From positions 9,179,501 through 9,243,500 of the forward strand of contig NC_089736.1 in assembly GCF_035083965.1 (NCBI RefSeq): a stretch of DNA of 64,000 nucleotides, in the 5' to 3' direction. Positions 22,478-37,823 of the stretch are shown here, piece after piece. This DNA comes from Branchiostoma lanceolatum. Taxonomy: Eukaryota; Chordata; Leptocardii; Amphioxiformes; Branchiostomatidae. The notes under the pieces are model-generated. The model was given only the letters and a program-made list of their open reading frames with translations, ran no database searches and was not told the origin of the DNA. A program made the position numbers and the translations under genes. Position 1 is the stretch's first letter; each line of letters opens with the position of its first letter.

Positions 22478-22690
22478 GGCAAGCCTGGTCTACACGAGGC
22501 CCTCTCGGAGCGTCGGCGGGGAAGGTACGGCACCGCGACCGCCTGAGAAACCCGGAACGTGACGGCCTGAACGTCTCGTTCGCAGAGCACTGCGCCGCCC
22601 TCTCGCGCGCCCTATCGGAATGCAAATAAAGGCAACGCGGTCTGTCGCTAGGCGACCGGTGTGACACGGCACCTTGCGCCACACAAAAGG
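22478..22690. other. GC-rich island, possible promoter or unassigned exon
   Basis: This patch is rich in CpG within AT-rich surroundings. Open frames overlap it on both strands. On the - strand a CAG|gtacgt donor is available at 22451, and ATTTGCAT plus a palindromic GTCGCTAGGCGACC (about 22649-22662) lie upstream, which would suit a first exon. On the + strand a frame reads to a TAA at about 22627. I cannot choose between these or connect either to another exon. Confidence 0.3.
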
Positions 22691-23673
22691 CAAACAGTCG
22701 TCTGTTGTTCGGGCCAGCAGCGATCGGGTAGTCTTACCTCTCAGAACAATGGACTTATCCATACTACACCTGCAATATGTTCGTATCAAGGACCTACAGA
22801 TCACCATTTTCTTCGGCTGACCTTAAAAAGAGTACAATGTCAACAAAATCTGTAGCGAGCCTACCGGTACGTATACGACAAGCTGTAATATAACATTGGA
22901 ACGCTTATCATCAAAACGGCTATGCATCCTAAATATCTTCAGGATATTTCAAAGTAGAATTGTACACGAATACAGAAAGGAGATCTTTGTCAATGTTTGG
23001 GGTCAACAAAAAAATCACACAATTGTGGAGTAAGCCCGTTTCTAGGTCGAAAAAGTGGTCCCGAAATAAATTCAAGGTAAGATTGCACTCTCCAGTGGTG
23101 GTCAAAAATCACTCTCTTTCTCCCCCTCCCCCATTGTTTAGTGTTTATATACAACATACTATTATGGTGATACTAATAGAAAACTTTACGGTAATTACGT
23201 TATTGTCTAAGTGTAATCCGATGGGATTTCCTGTCAAAAACTTTTGTGATGTGCACCCCAGATAACCCCAGATAATACACGCCGGAACAAATTGTCTTTA
23301 ACTTTATGTTCAACGGAGCATTTCAAAGAGTCCATTTGTTAAATTATAATCAGATTTTCCACCCAGACGGGTTTGTTGTAAGAAAGGAACAAGCCTGAGG
23401 CGATTTGGTTCCCCTGATGTCGTGTAAGTATGTAATGACGACAAATTGTAGTCTTAGAGTGGGGAGGGGGGGCAATTTTCCAGACATACGATTGCCGGCC
23501 ATCTTTTTTAAAACCATTTTAAAGCCATACAAGTTGTCTAATTACATTAGACTACAATAGTTTTACGTGGGATTTATGGTTTATATTCGAAAAAGGAAAT
23601 TCTACAAGTGGCTGGAGGATTTGAAATATCCAAAATGGAGACTAAGTAAGCATAACAGGTGCATTACTTCTGA

Positions 23674-23736
23674 CCAATCAGGACTAGGGTAGTCTACCAC
23701 GTGACACACATCACCTTGACGTCTCAAAGTCACGTG
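23674..23736. promoter_or_regulatory. CCAAT box and paired CACGTG E-boxes
   Basis: CCAAT at 23674 is followed by CACGTG at 23698-23703 and 23731-23736, with a GACGTC element between them. Such clustering is typical of bHLH/bZIP-bound promoters. No gene start can be assigned to it. Confidence 0.3.
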
Positions 23737-24813
23737 GTTCCCGTGTGACGCGGATCAGTCCCCTACCGTAAACACGCTCGCCTTTGTGGTCTTTGAGTGT
23801 CGCTGTTTCTCTACCGTGTACTGTAAACATTGTACATTTTATCGTCCGTGGAGAGAAGAAAGAAGAAAGCATGGTGCGCTGTGGTTAAACCATTGTTGAA
23901 CTGGTTTTAAGGCAAATATTTGCGTTTCTAATTCTTGATGATTTAAACATTCCTGTATTAGGAAGTGTTTTATAGGGAGGAAATTAGACGTATCCATCCT
24001 CTCTCAATTGGGTTTCTGTAGTGTTTCTTTTTACATTGTAGGAGTAATATGATACCTAATATCTGATCTCCAAGGGCGATACCATTGGACAAACTCAGAG
24101 GGATGACTAGGATATACTGTACTTTGGCATCCTAGCTAGATTAAAATTGAAGTGGAATCGCCATCACACGCATACATACACAAAACACAAACATATATAC
24201 ACACACACACACTCAACGTGACAACAGCAGAAGTAAGAAGCCATATGTCCGTATGTCCCCTATGCACTCGGAGCACATGTCCTTATACACGTTGTACATG
24301 ACTTTCATTGCGGTAGAGCGAAAACATTGATTTTCTTTTATTGAGAGAAACGGGAAGCATACTTGTTCTTCGTAAGATGCCAGTGTTATCAGAGAATATG
24401 TCACAGGAGCAAAGTTTAGCTAAATCTAATTGACAGCACTTTACAAGCTAAAGCGATTGTTTCTATGGGAAATTCTCACGCAAATCGAAGCACGCTTTGG
24501 TAATTGGGTTTACGGAAATGGGGTTAGCGTGAACCAATCAGGAGATATGTGACGGATGATTTTCGAACGGAATACTCGCCGGTTGTTACTGGTAATATGC
24601 ATGCATGAGTTGTACAATAATGACGCAACATGTATATCAATATTATGAAATTGGGGGTTGTTTAAACTCTAAAAGTATAATTGTACTGTCTTGCATCAGT
24701 ATTTTAGCTAGATCTTGGAAGCTAGGCTTTTATTGGTACATAATAACTGGGATATGCAAAATATATTCAACATGATTTTGACGGGAAATTGAATGAATCT
24801 TCTGGACGTGCCT

Positions 24814-24819
24814 TTTATT
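24814..24819 (-). terminator. Poly(A) signal of the sialyltransferase gene
   Basis: AATAAA on the - strand lies about 310 bp downstream of the stop codon at 25132-25134. It is the nearest canonical signal; the 3' untranslated region would cross the MITE at 25029-25131. Confidence 0.45.
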
Positions 24820-25028
24820 TTGCATCGTTCTTTTACGGTAGGTGAATGATTTTCATCCACGTTTACACAGTTTTGTGATCATCCTGCTATCATTCATTAT
24901 AACCAAGGAGGTTTAACCACAGTCCTTGATGTATTCTTTCTTTCTTTCTATTCATACATCGTATTTTGACGGAAAAAGGCTATTTCTTGAACGGGTGACC
25001 ATTTTACATATACGCAAATCTACTCTTA

Positions 25029-25131
25029 TCTCCAAGCAGATGTAGGGTAGAAAATCGTAACTTTCCTGTAGAGGTTAGATGGCTGCCAACAAAAGCATCA
25101 CGATTTTCTACCCTAACATCTGCTTGGAGAT
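25029..25131. mobile_element. MITE hairpin with CTCCAAGCAGATGT ends, abutting the sialyltransferase stop
   Basis: The element starts ATCTCCAAGCAGATGT and ends ACATCTGCTTGGAGAT, with an adjacent AGGGTAGAAAATCG block also inverted (about 30 bp arms). Its right edge touches the sialyltransferase stop codon (25132-25134). Relatives lie at 32951-33124, 61312-61448 and, as one end only, 61792-61815. Confidence 0.8.
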
Positions 25132-28982
<3,851 letters not shown>

Positions 28983-30308
28983 CTTATGACAGGCATCCAG
29001 GTACAATCTTCAGAAGATCCCCGTTAAAGATTTGGACTCACGGAACAGACAGACTCACATGACCCAAATAAGATAGAAATGTTTCTCGGCAAACCAGCAA
29101 CTCAATACGTCACATGCTTACTTTGGATAAGAAAGAAATAAAGCACTTTGCTCGCGTAAGATCATCCATGACGTCAGTTAGGGCTGTTCCACAAAGAACA
29201 CTCTGGCGGGGGTGGAGGGTGGCAATGTAAAGCCAGCTTTGTGACCGCCCATCTTGCATTTAGAAACTTGGATAGCTTCTTCTCTTTCTTTATTTAGGGG
29301 ACATAACAATTTTAAAGATGCCCCCTCCCCCCGTCCCTACAACCACAGTACCACCTCCCTATACATTCTCAACAGAAAAGTGTTGAACAATATTTAGGTA
29401 TTTTCGTGTAGGTATATAACGTTATAGTATAAGTCTAAACAAGCTGTGACCCCTATTGAAAAATCTAGAATTTGCTACCATACCCATACATACTCATAGC
29501 AGGTGTAACTTATAGCAGGTGTAACGTCCTGGCATGGAAAAGTACACCAGATCTCCGCAGCTGATCTGAACGCCGCGTGTACTGTACGGAAAGTCCGCCA
29601 GAGGGCGTGTCGTTAAAAGAAAGCTATTGTAGAACAACTACGAGTTTGTCATGTGACTGTCAGGCCGATCTTTATCTAAATCCAACTGATCATGTTCTAT
29701 AACGGTGTCATCACCACGATGTATTTTCTACTCTAAGACGAAATATGCTTTTACAACAGTTTATATACACTTGCCTTGAAAGCCTGCCAGGCCAAGTACC
29801 GTCGCTGTGTGTACTTGTAACGTTGATGTTGCCGCTCACAAAATCAAAGTGCCGTATCTATAGCTAGTCAGTTTACATCAAAACATACATTTTGTTGTTC
29901 TGGAACACTCCGAGCATTGCTAACAGTAGCGCCAAACTACGAAACAACAAATAACACAAAATATGATGCCACCACCTTCATTCAATGGCGTTCTAAAATC
30001 TAAGTACGCTCAAACTCTCTCCTTGCCTTGACTAGTTGCGTACCTACGATTATTTGCCTCTCGGTCCAGTAACTTGACACCACATAGCGACCAAACTAAG
30101 TCTTACACTGTTTTTTTGGTGACGGACTTTCAGTATAATTACGTCAGAGGAGTTTGAAACGGTCAAATTTCTTTGTGACGTCACTGTTACTAGGCCAAAA
30201 TGATCCAGCCTTCCGTGATTCGTCTTTTGATTATGACGTCATAAGTGGCCGGTCGCTGTGCATCAGACCAGACGCTGCGACCTCATATCTCCCGGCGATG
30301 TATCCGCG
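28983..30308. promoter_or_regulatory. Divergent promoter region of the sialyltransferase and EF-hand genes
   Basis: About 1.3 kb separates the two head-to-head start codons, so both promoters should lie here. GTGACGTCA (30177-30182) and GACGTCAT (30235-30242) are CRE-like sites just before the EF-hand start. No TATA box is convincing and no other gene is seen. Confidence 0.4.
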
Positions 30309-33300
30309 ATGTCGCTCTACAGACTGGACGTCGGAGGAGCACCGTTAAGCCGAAGAACCAAATCAGACATCGGCGCTCACAGACCAAAATGTGAGTACCT
30401 ACAGTACAGAAGAAACGCGCTACATCCCGAAGAGTCGAACAGTTATCCCTCCAGTGATTCGGACCTCGACGTCACCCACGGACGTCCTTCCAATTTTCAG
30501 CTCAGGCGTCTGAGCTCGGCACCTGGGCTCGGAATAGCGCGGCTAGAGAACGACAAAAATCGACTTCGTAGCATACGTCAACTTGCAGATATCACAGCGT
30601 CCGCTACAAATTACTCCAAAGGCCCGAACCCTGCTTTCGCAATAGATGACATTGACGAAGAAGAGGAAGACATTGCCGAAGAAGAGGAAGACATTGAAGA
30701 TCAACGGTAAGGACTAGTACTGTTGTACTTCAGTGCAATCTCGTAACACATATGCATGCTAAAGAGATATTCTGAAGGGGGGTTCATTGAGGGCTTTTGT
30801 GTATATTCTTTTAAAACTGAGTTCATTTGGCGTTATTATGATATTATCATCAATTTCAACGTTCTAGAACTTCAGTACTTTCATCCTCGCCCACGAACTT
30901 GGCCTGAATTTCTTTGAAAGTCTAGTTTTCTTGATAAAAGAAAGAAGTCTCAACTAACGGTCTAATTCTGAGGCTATACATTTGTCACTGCTTGCATAGA
31001 GCATCTAAATTGCTTGCTGGATTGTGCCTTGTTACCACGTAGTCAATGGTTTGTCAATAACTTAGTGCAAATAAGCAGTATCATAACATAACGTGTATGC
31101 AAAAATTCGAGAATATCTTATAACAAGATAAAATTCAAATTTCTATAACTTGTTTCTAAAATATCGCATTGACACGGCAATAGGAAGACCCTGATTCGGG
31201 GTGTTTTTGGCGACGCATCAGGGGTAAAGACATTTTTTATCGTCGTCCCGTTTTAGGTCTGTACCGAATTCGAACGTCAACATGGGATCGATGGAGGACG
31301 GCCCAACCGTCGTGTTGAACGAGGCCGAGGAGTTGGCGGGAAAAGCCGATAATGACGTCATGGATGTAGCACAGAATGAAGACTGCAGAAAGGTTAGCGT
31401 TGAAAACAGAGGAGAGTTGAAGACTTTTGCCGTATTCGGTTGTTTTCAGTGTCTCTCTCCCTGTCCCTGTATGTATCAGATGTCATTGTTCGATTGTGCT
31501 GGTATTTGGTTTGTGGGTAGGTCAATCTTGAGGACATGAAGGCCAGGGTCACATTTGTTCCTCCCAGCAACTTGCCTTGGTACTGCAACGGAACCGCCGA
31601 AAAATAGATCGAATGTGTCTTTCTAAACAATACTAAACTAAACTTAAGTATACGCAACATATGTACGTGTCATCCATTCCCTTCATACATTCCCTCATTC
31701 ACTAAAATCTCAATTTCATCATAGCTCTTTTCTAACATGTGACTTGAGAAATTGTTGTCGAATCAAACTACGTTTGTATTTCTTTCTCATACTTTCTCTT
31801 TCTCAGATCAGTTTCTCAATCTGGTTTCGGAGTTTGCAACAAGTCTGCTCGATCTTCCTAAATCGTGTGGCATCGTGTGGTGCAATCGGTAGGGCGTTTC
31901 GCCCAGAACCGAGAGGGCCGGGCTCGAAACCACTGCTATGCCCCGATGTTGTGCCCTTGGGAAAGGCACTTAACACGACTTTCCTCACTCCACCCAGGTG
32001 TGAATGGGTACCTGACTTTGGTTGGGGAAGGTCGTATTGAGGTCACCTGCTGGCACCGAATGGCAGCCGCTCAGACCCTTACGACAGTTCCACAAAGTGC
32101 AAGTGTGGAGCAAATATGTATCTTTTGTGTATTATGTGATTGTAAACCCTGCAGCAATTCAGCACTGGCTGCCATCGCACGGGTAATTTCTGACCAATAA
32201 ACGATTACTATCATAACTAGAGCCTTTCTGTTTCGAAAATCTCCCTGTTCCTCCCCTCCACATCTGTTTGCTTGTTTTATGTTTTGTTTATTGATTTGTT
32301 ATGATTTGGTAGAAGGTGACCTTTGGGTTCATGCCAGAAGACTGTGGGTCGGATCCAAGTCAGACGACTACTTCCCCGTTCGACAATAGTAACAGTAACA
32401 ACCACAACAACAGTATGGACAGCGCTGACAGCAGAAATCTGAGAAAAAAGTCCCAAGTTGAAGACCGGCGCAAAAGTGCGTCCACTGTCCTCACGATGGA
32501 GCAGAGACAAGGTAACGCTTCAGTCATATCTCCAAACCCATGCACCACGGGTACCGGGTAGTTTACACGGGATGTTTTCTGTTTCACTTTCGGACGGGGC
32601 TCTATGGGCCCCCCAAGCGCTGTCTGGCTATGTTGGGGGCCCAGGGGATCCCAGGTTTATACCGTTCGCACCTTTTTTTATGTGGAACAACAGAAATATA
32701 TGTGAGACAGTCTTAAAGAAATAAGACTTTAGGCAATAACAAAGTTGATAAACAGGTAAGGAGCCATGAAACGCATCTGGATCAAAGGCGGCTGGATTTT
32801 GATTTCAATTTATTGCAGTATAAAACGCTTGATTGCAAGAAAATAGAAATATAAAACGGAGCAGTCAACTGTGTACAACTGTTTTTTTTTTCAATTCTAT
32901 TTTGCATACGTACTAGTCGGCGTATAATTTTTTTGGCTACCAACATGTACTCTCCAAGCAGATGTTAGGCTCCAGGTGGCTTTTGACGTGATTTGAAGCG
33001 TTTTTGCCAAGCTTGGCGACATAAAGAAAACAGGACAAAATAGATAGCCCGACAAAAACACCTAAAATCACATCAAAAACAAGCCGGAGCCGAACCTCTG
33101 CTTGGAGTCCAAGCAGAGGTTCCAGGAGTAACCAAAATGTACATAAATTATACAGTGTTGAAGTTTATTAGCTCTAATAGATATCGCCTCTTTGCAACAG
33201 CCATATGTTCTTCAAGGTCTGGTTTCTTCTCTTCCGGCAGCATTCAGGGAGGTGTTCGACCTTTTTGATCGCACGGGAGGCGGCACGTTCGACGCCGAGG

Positions 33301-36300
33301 AGCTGGACGAAGCTCTCCGGTCGGTCAACATCTGTGTGGACAAGGGCGATCTCGTGGAAGTTATCTTCGGCCTGGACAAAGACGGTGATCATATTTTGCA
33401 ACTTAACGTTCCCATTTCGATGTATTAGACTGCAATCCCTTTCTTTGATATCGTTATCCGAGTTACTAGTTAAAGCCTGATTTTAATCGCGCTTCTAGTC
33501 AGCCGCCCGTAACCGCCAGCCGCAGGGAGGGGACATAAACCCCCGGACAGCTGGAGTTTGCGTTATACACTAGTTACTAGTATGTTAAACAGTAACATTG
33601 CTCTACTCTTTTTTCAGGAAATGGGGAGATTGACTTCGACGAGTTTTTGAGTTTGATGACCAACACAGACAGATTTCTGGAGAGTCTAGGTAAGTTGGCC
33701 ATAGATGTGGTTTGTAGGACATGCAAAGATGCTATATTTGTCTGTGAAAAGCGTGTGTCTTTCTCTCTGTGTTTCCGCACTCCAGTTTCTATGTATGATC
33801 TGCCGGATGGTGCAGTGCAATTTCTGTATGTTCTGAGAGAGGGCGCTTACCAGCTAGGGGATTAAGTCTGCTATCTCTTCACGATTGACTTGTTTCAGAG
33901 GATGAGACAGACGGTGAGACGTCTGCCGATACAGACAGCCAGATTTTTGAGGACAGAAGACAGCGGAAGGAACGAGAGAGCCTTCTGTTCCAGGCACTCA
34001 CACAGTTTATGAAGAAGAAGGCCATCGTTGGGATAGGGGAAATTGTTGGGTAAGTACTGTTTGCTGAGCACAAAAATCTCCATTTCCGTAAGGCAAAACA
34101 TCACAACTCCTGTATTGCTAAATCAGTACTAGTAGTACAGTTGAAGTTGTATATGTAATCACAGTCACGTGACATGCAGAGCTGTTATAGGTAACGTTAC
34201 ATGTACTGGGTATGGCTAATCCAGGTTCAACCAACATGGCGGCTGTGACGTCATATGCAGACACTGGTTCTCGTCCCTTCAGGTATTTCCGTACGAAGTA
34301 CAGCAAGGCGCCCCACGTAGTGGGACACTACGCCGCCGGAGCCAGGCTCATAGGGCTCACCGAGAAACAGCTGCACATGCGCCTGGAGGACCTTCACGCC
34401 AGCTCCAAAGGTGTGCCGAAACAGTACTAGTAGTCTCCGCTAGATGTCGCTTAACGGCTCTGAAGTCCAACCACTGGTGACGCATTTATACGTGTAATAT
34501 TTGGGCTTGCCACTCTGTAGCTAGTGTTGTGTGCCTTTTTTGGTTTGTGTTACGGAACTGTAGTTTGTGTGTTCTGCCAGAGGGCGCAGTGCAGTTTCTG
34601 TGTGTTCTGCTAGAGGGCACAGTGCAGTTTCTGTGTGTTATGACAGAGGGCCATTATTAAGCCGCTCATCAATGTCGAAAGGTTATCTATTTGTAGGAAT
34701 ACTGAATTCGTATATTGAATTTACCTGGACACTAGAGATTATAAAGATCTCCTCCATGCGGTGATTACATTGGAGTGTTGGAAATATTTTTTTGCATTTT
34801 CAGAACACGACTCGACCAGCCCCTATGCACAACCTCTTAACTACAAATTCTGGTGGCCCACACTGGAGAAAAAGAAGAAGAAGAAGAGAGAAAACTGTCA
34901 CAGTAGAATCCCTCTTGTCCAGTTCAGTAAAGATCACAACCAACACAATGGACATGTCAGGAAAGAACTGGTTAGTAAGATCATATGTTGTTATTGTTCA
35001 ATCGAATCTTCTTATTTTTTTGTCATAAAATTGTCACACCGTCACAATAAAGTATAGAACATATTCCATCATACTGAAGAGAGTGGCACAGCATCGAACG
35101 CTACCCACCATATCATTTGTAGCGTTGTGGTTCATTTCAAGCAGCGTTTGGGTCAGATAGCTGAAGACGACCGAGTGATTCTTTGAGTTAAAGATCAGTG
35201 TATGCTTCATCAGGGGCATCTTACATATTTGGTTGTGATATGATTGAACAGGCTAAATCCAAGTCGCTGAGCGACCGGAGGAGGGGTAAGGTGGGTTGGC
35301 AGAGCCCGCGGGTCCGCCACACGGAGCTGAAGCTGCCCATGATGGAGCTCGTTAAACAGCAACAGGACAAGCTGAGACGGGATCAGTACCTCAACTTCGA
35401 CGACTTGCCACTTCTTCGGAAAAACGTAAGAATGGTTGATGTTTCACACCTACTAGCAAATATACATATATTCAATTATATTCTAGGAGTAAACAATCAT
35501 CACAGTGTGCGAATAAGTAAATATATCATTCGTTCCAGCAAACAGCCCGGCCGGGCCCCGGTTTGGAAATGTGATCGTAGCATAAACGATAGTTAAACCC
35601 CATATATTGATAGACGGGAAATGTTTCGGGAAATGTTATATTTTCGACCAATAAAATAGCAACAAAGCACGTTGAGTCGTTGACGTAATATTGAAAACTA
35701 TGAATTTGGACGCACTCATCTGCTATGTAATTTGGCCTACGCAGGTGACGAACGCTACCAAAAGCTACTACAACATGCTATGGTACGCTCGCACAAAGGA
35801 ATCCAAACGGCACTGGGAGATTCTGGACACAAACAGTATTCAGTCAGAGGTATCGTCTTTACCTTACTTTTCTTCACGTCTAAGACGGTAAAGAAAGGCT
35901 CCTTTTGTTTGTAGCAGTCTTAGACAATTTGATACCGACATGTTAAATAAACAACGACATTGAATGATAGTTTTAGAGTCTAGAGTGTGATGGTAGTGCC
36001 TTTTTTTCTGTTTACGACTGCTTAACTTTTAGTTCAGCACCAAGGACGGGTATATTACATATTGTAGAGTGGTAGTTTTAGTGCGTTATGTATACATATT
36101 CCAAGTTCAACTGCAGTATGGCATCGTAGCCATCTGCGTTACATGGAGCTGTATTGGTAAAATAATGTGGCCTTAAATGTTTTCATTGCTTCCTTGCAAA
36201 AGGTACTTCGCGCTCAGTTCGCGAGGACGTACGATATCTACTCGTCGCCAGAGCACCCCCGCCTGACGACCGGCATCAGCACCCATCACATGGCCACGCA

Positions 36301-36775
36301 GAGGAGACAGCGCGACCGGGCGTGGAGCGAGGACACGGGGGACGCCAGGACAGAGAGACAGGCCAGCTGTGTGATGTCTGCCTCGCGGAAGGACAGTAAC
36401 TTCTTGGGGACTCGGAGAGAGCGCACGTCCAGCCTTCCAAAGTCAAAGAGTAGCAAGGCTTCGGATCAGCTATCGCTCTCGTCGAGTGGAGTGGAGGGCC
36501 TCTCGGAAGACCGTCGGAAGAGCATCGCCGCTCCCGGGAGCCGTCGGAAGAGTACCGGCGTTTCCGACGTTCGTCGGCTTAGTGATGGCGTCGTCGGAGG
36601 CCATGGGTCTAGTCTCGGTACATCGGAAAGTCGTCGGCCCGGTGGCAGCACGTCGGGATGCCTTCGGCAGAGCTCGGATACGTCAGGTGATCGTCGAGCG
36701 TCAACCGACCGACGATTGAGTGCAGTTCTAAAGGAAACTGGTGGAATCTTGCCAACCCTAGCCGAGGACAGATGA
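30309..36775 (+). CDS. EF-hand protein with RRxS-rich tail, 748 residues
   Basis: Eleven coding exons (30309-30706, 31257-31392, 32313-32511, 33241-33384, 33618-33689, 33899-34049, 34283-34410, 34804-34970, 35252-35425, 35745-35849, 36203-36775) join in phase to 748 residues. Two EF-hands lie at residues 245-310. The first loop (254-265, DRTGGGTFDAEE) lacks some calcium ligands. The second (290-301, DKDGNGEIDFDE) is canonical, so one calcium ion is expected. Residues 113-132 are acidic, and a basic run (KKKKKKR) follows near 440. The last 130 residues repeat RRKS/RRLS/RRAS, which are protein kinase A consensus sites. No membrane segment is visible. I do not recognise the family. The start is the ATG at 30309; an in-frame upstream GTG was not used. 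Confidence 0.85.
31480..31610 (+). repeat. Fragment of a GT-rich dispersed repeat family
   Basis: The segment around TTTGTGGGTAGGTCAATCTT and CCTTGGTACTGCAACGGAAC matches the central part of the element at 57886-58934 and resembles 46525-46740. It is in intron 2 of the EF-hand gene. Confidence 0.5.
31867..32215 (+). mobile_element. tRNA-derived SINE
   Basis: An A box TGGTGCAATCGG (31878-31889) matches TRGYNNARNNGG exactly, and a B-box-like GGCTCGAAACC lies at 31921-31931. The core CCCTTGGGAAAGGCACTTAA, followed by CTTTCCTCACTCC, resembles the conserved central domain of V-SINE/Deu-type SINEs. The 3' part ends near CCAATAAACGATTACTATCA. The 349-bp element sits in intron 2 of the EF-hand gene. 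Confidence 0.85.
32951..33124. mobile_element. MITE of the CTCCAAGCAGATGT family
   Basis: The left end TCTCCAAGCAGATGTTAGGC and right end GAACCTCTGCTTGGA are inverted. The right end is followed by a second inverted copy (TCCAAGCAGAGGTTC), so it carries an extra palindrome. It lies in intron 3 of the EF-hand gene. Confidence 0.7.
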
Positions 36776-37012
36776 ACTAGTGCAAGGCAATCATTATAAC
36801 CACAAATAACCCACCCATTTGGTTGCTAAACAAGCTTGTTGAGAATCAGAATGATTCAAATTAAGTGAAGAACCATCTCGATTTTAAAAATAAGGTGGTT
36901 CTTCCGTACATTTGTACATTAAAGCCATGGGGAAAACAAAAAGCTTTGTAATATAATGTAGTAAGTATACATGTATCATACTAATTGTGTGGTAAAACAT
37001 CCCATAAACTAC

Positions 37013-37018
37013 AATAAA
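37013..37018 (+). terminator. Poly(A) signal of the EF-hand gene
   Basis: AATAAA lies 238 bp after the stop codon at 36773-36775. An ATTAAA at about 36918 is an alternative. The site faces the opposing signal at 37041-37046. Confidence 0.55.
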
Positions 37019-37040
37019 AATTACAACTTTTTTCAATATT

Positions 37041-37046
37041 TTTATT
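37041..37046 (-). terminator. Poly(A) signal of the ankyrin-repeat gene
   Basis: TTTATT on the + strand is AATAAA on the gene strand, about 780 bp after the stop codon at 37824-37826. It is the only canonical signal I noticed close to the end of the opposing gene. Confidence 0.45.
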
Positions 37047-37823
37047 TCTTTTTCACACAATCTATGGAGACAACCTTAGGAGACAATACATGTATCTCTA
37101 AATAAAGCCAAACCCACATCTATACATTGCATATTGTCATCATTGATACAATTCAACTTAGTAATATACTTTACTAAAATATTGTTGGAAACCTGAATGA
37201 ATGTCTCATACATATACCATTGTATATTAGCAAGTTTTTTCTCTAGTTTGCAAACATGCATAAATGTCACAAGGTATTAAAGCTGTACACAAGTCACTAG
37301 ATCTACACACAAATATAGAATATATACAAATACTGCTAGTATACAAAACACACATTTGGTGGATTGAAAAAAAAGACATTCTATTACATGTATAAGAGTG
37401 TAAGCCCACTACACAATGTACATTTCCCAATGGGTTTTAACTGGTTTTCTAAAATGGTTTGCCCAAATGGACCCTGACTCTGTATTTTCCATTTTCTGTA
37501 TCTCTTCAAGTTGCTATGTTACAAATTGGCCATGTAGTGGTCAGGAGAACTAGACAGGTTTTATACAAATAATGTAAAGTAAGAAGTTATGATGTATCCA
37601 TGGCAAGTCCTACAATAGGAGCCTTTAACATTATAAATCACATCTTCGGGTGGAAACATATATAACTATACCATTATCATATATGATGAAGATATCAATT
37701 CCTTGGTACAAAGTGTAACAAAAAACCTGCCTTCACCAAACTTTCCTCACTTTGTATGTGGTAATATGGTAATATATACATGGAAATATAGTTAAAATAC
37801 TTTTAAATAAGCTAGTATGTATG

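Larger units (their letters stand above)
17421..24800. other. Gene-poor intergenic region
   Basis: I find no exon set that holds together over these 7.4 kb. It contains the dispersed repeat at 18778-19029, a GC-rich patch at 22478-22690, and a cluster of CACGTG boxes near 23.7 kb, listed separately. The rest is AT-rich with only short random frames. Confidence 0.5.

Noticed and set aside
31878..31931. Possible tRNA gene
   Set aside because: The A and B boxes belong to a SINE with a V-SINE-like core; no acceptor or anticodon stem can be folded with confidence.
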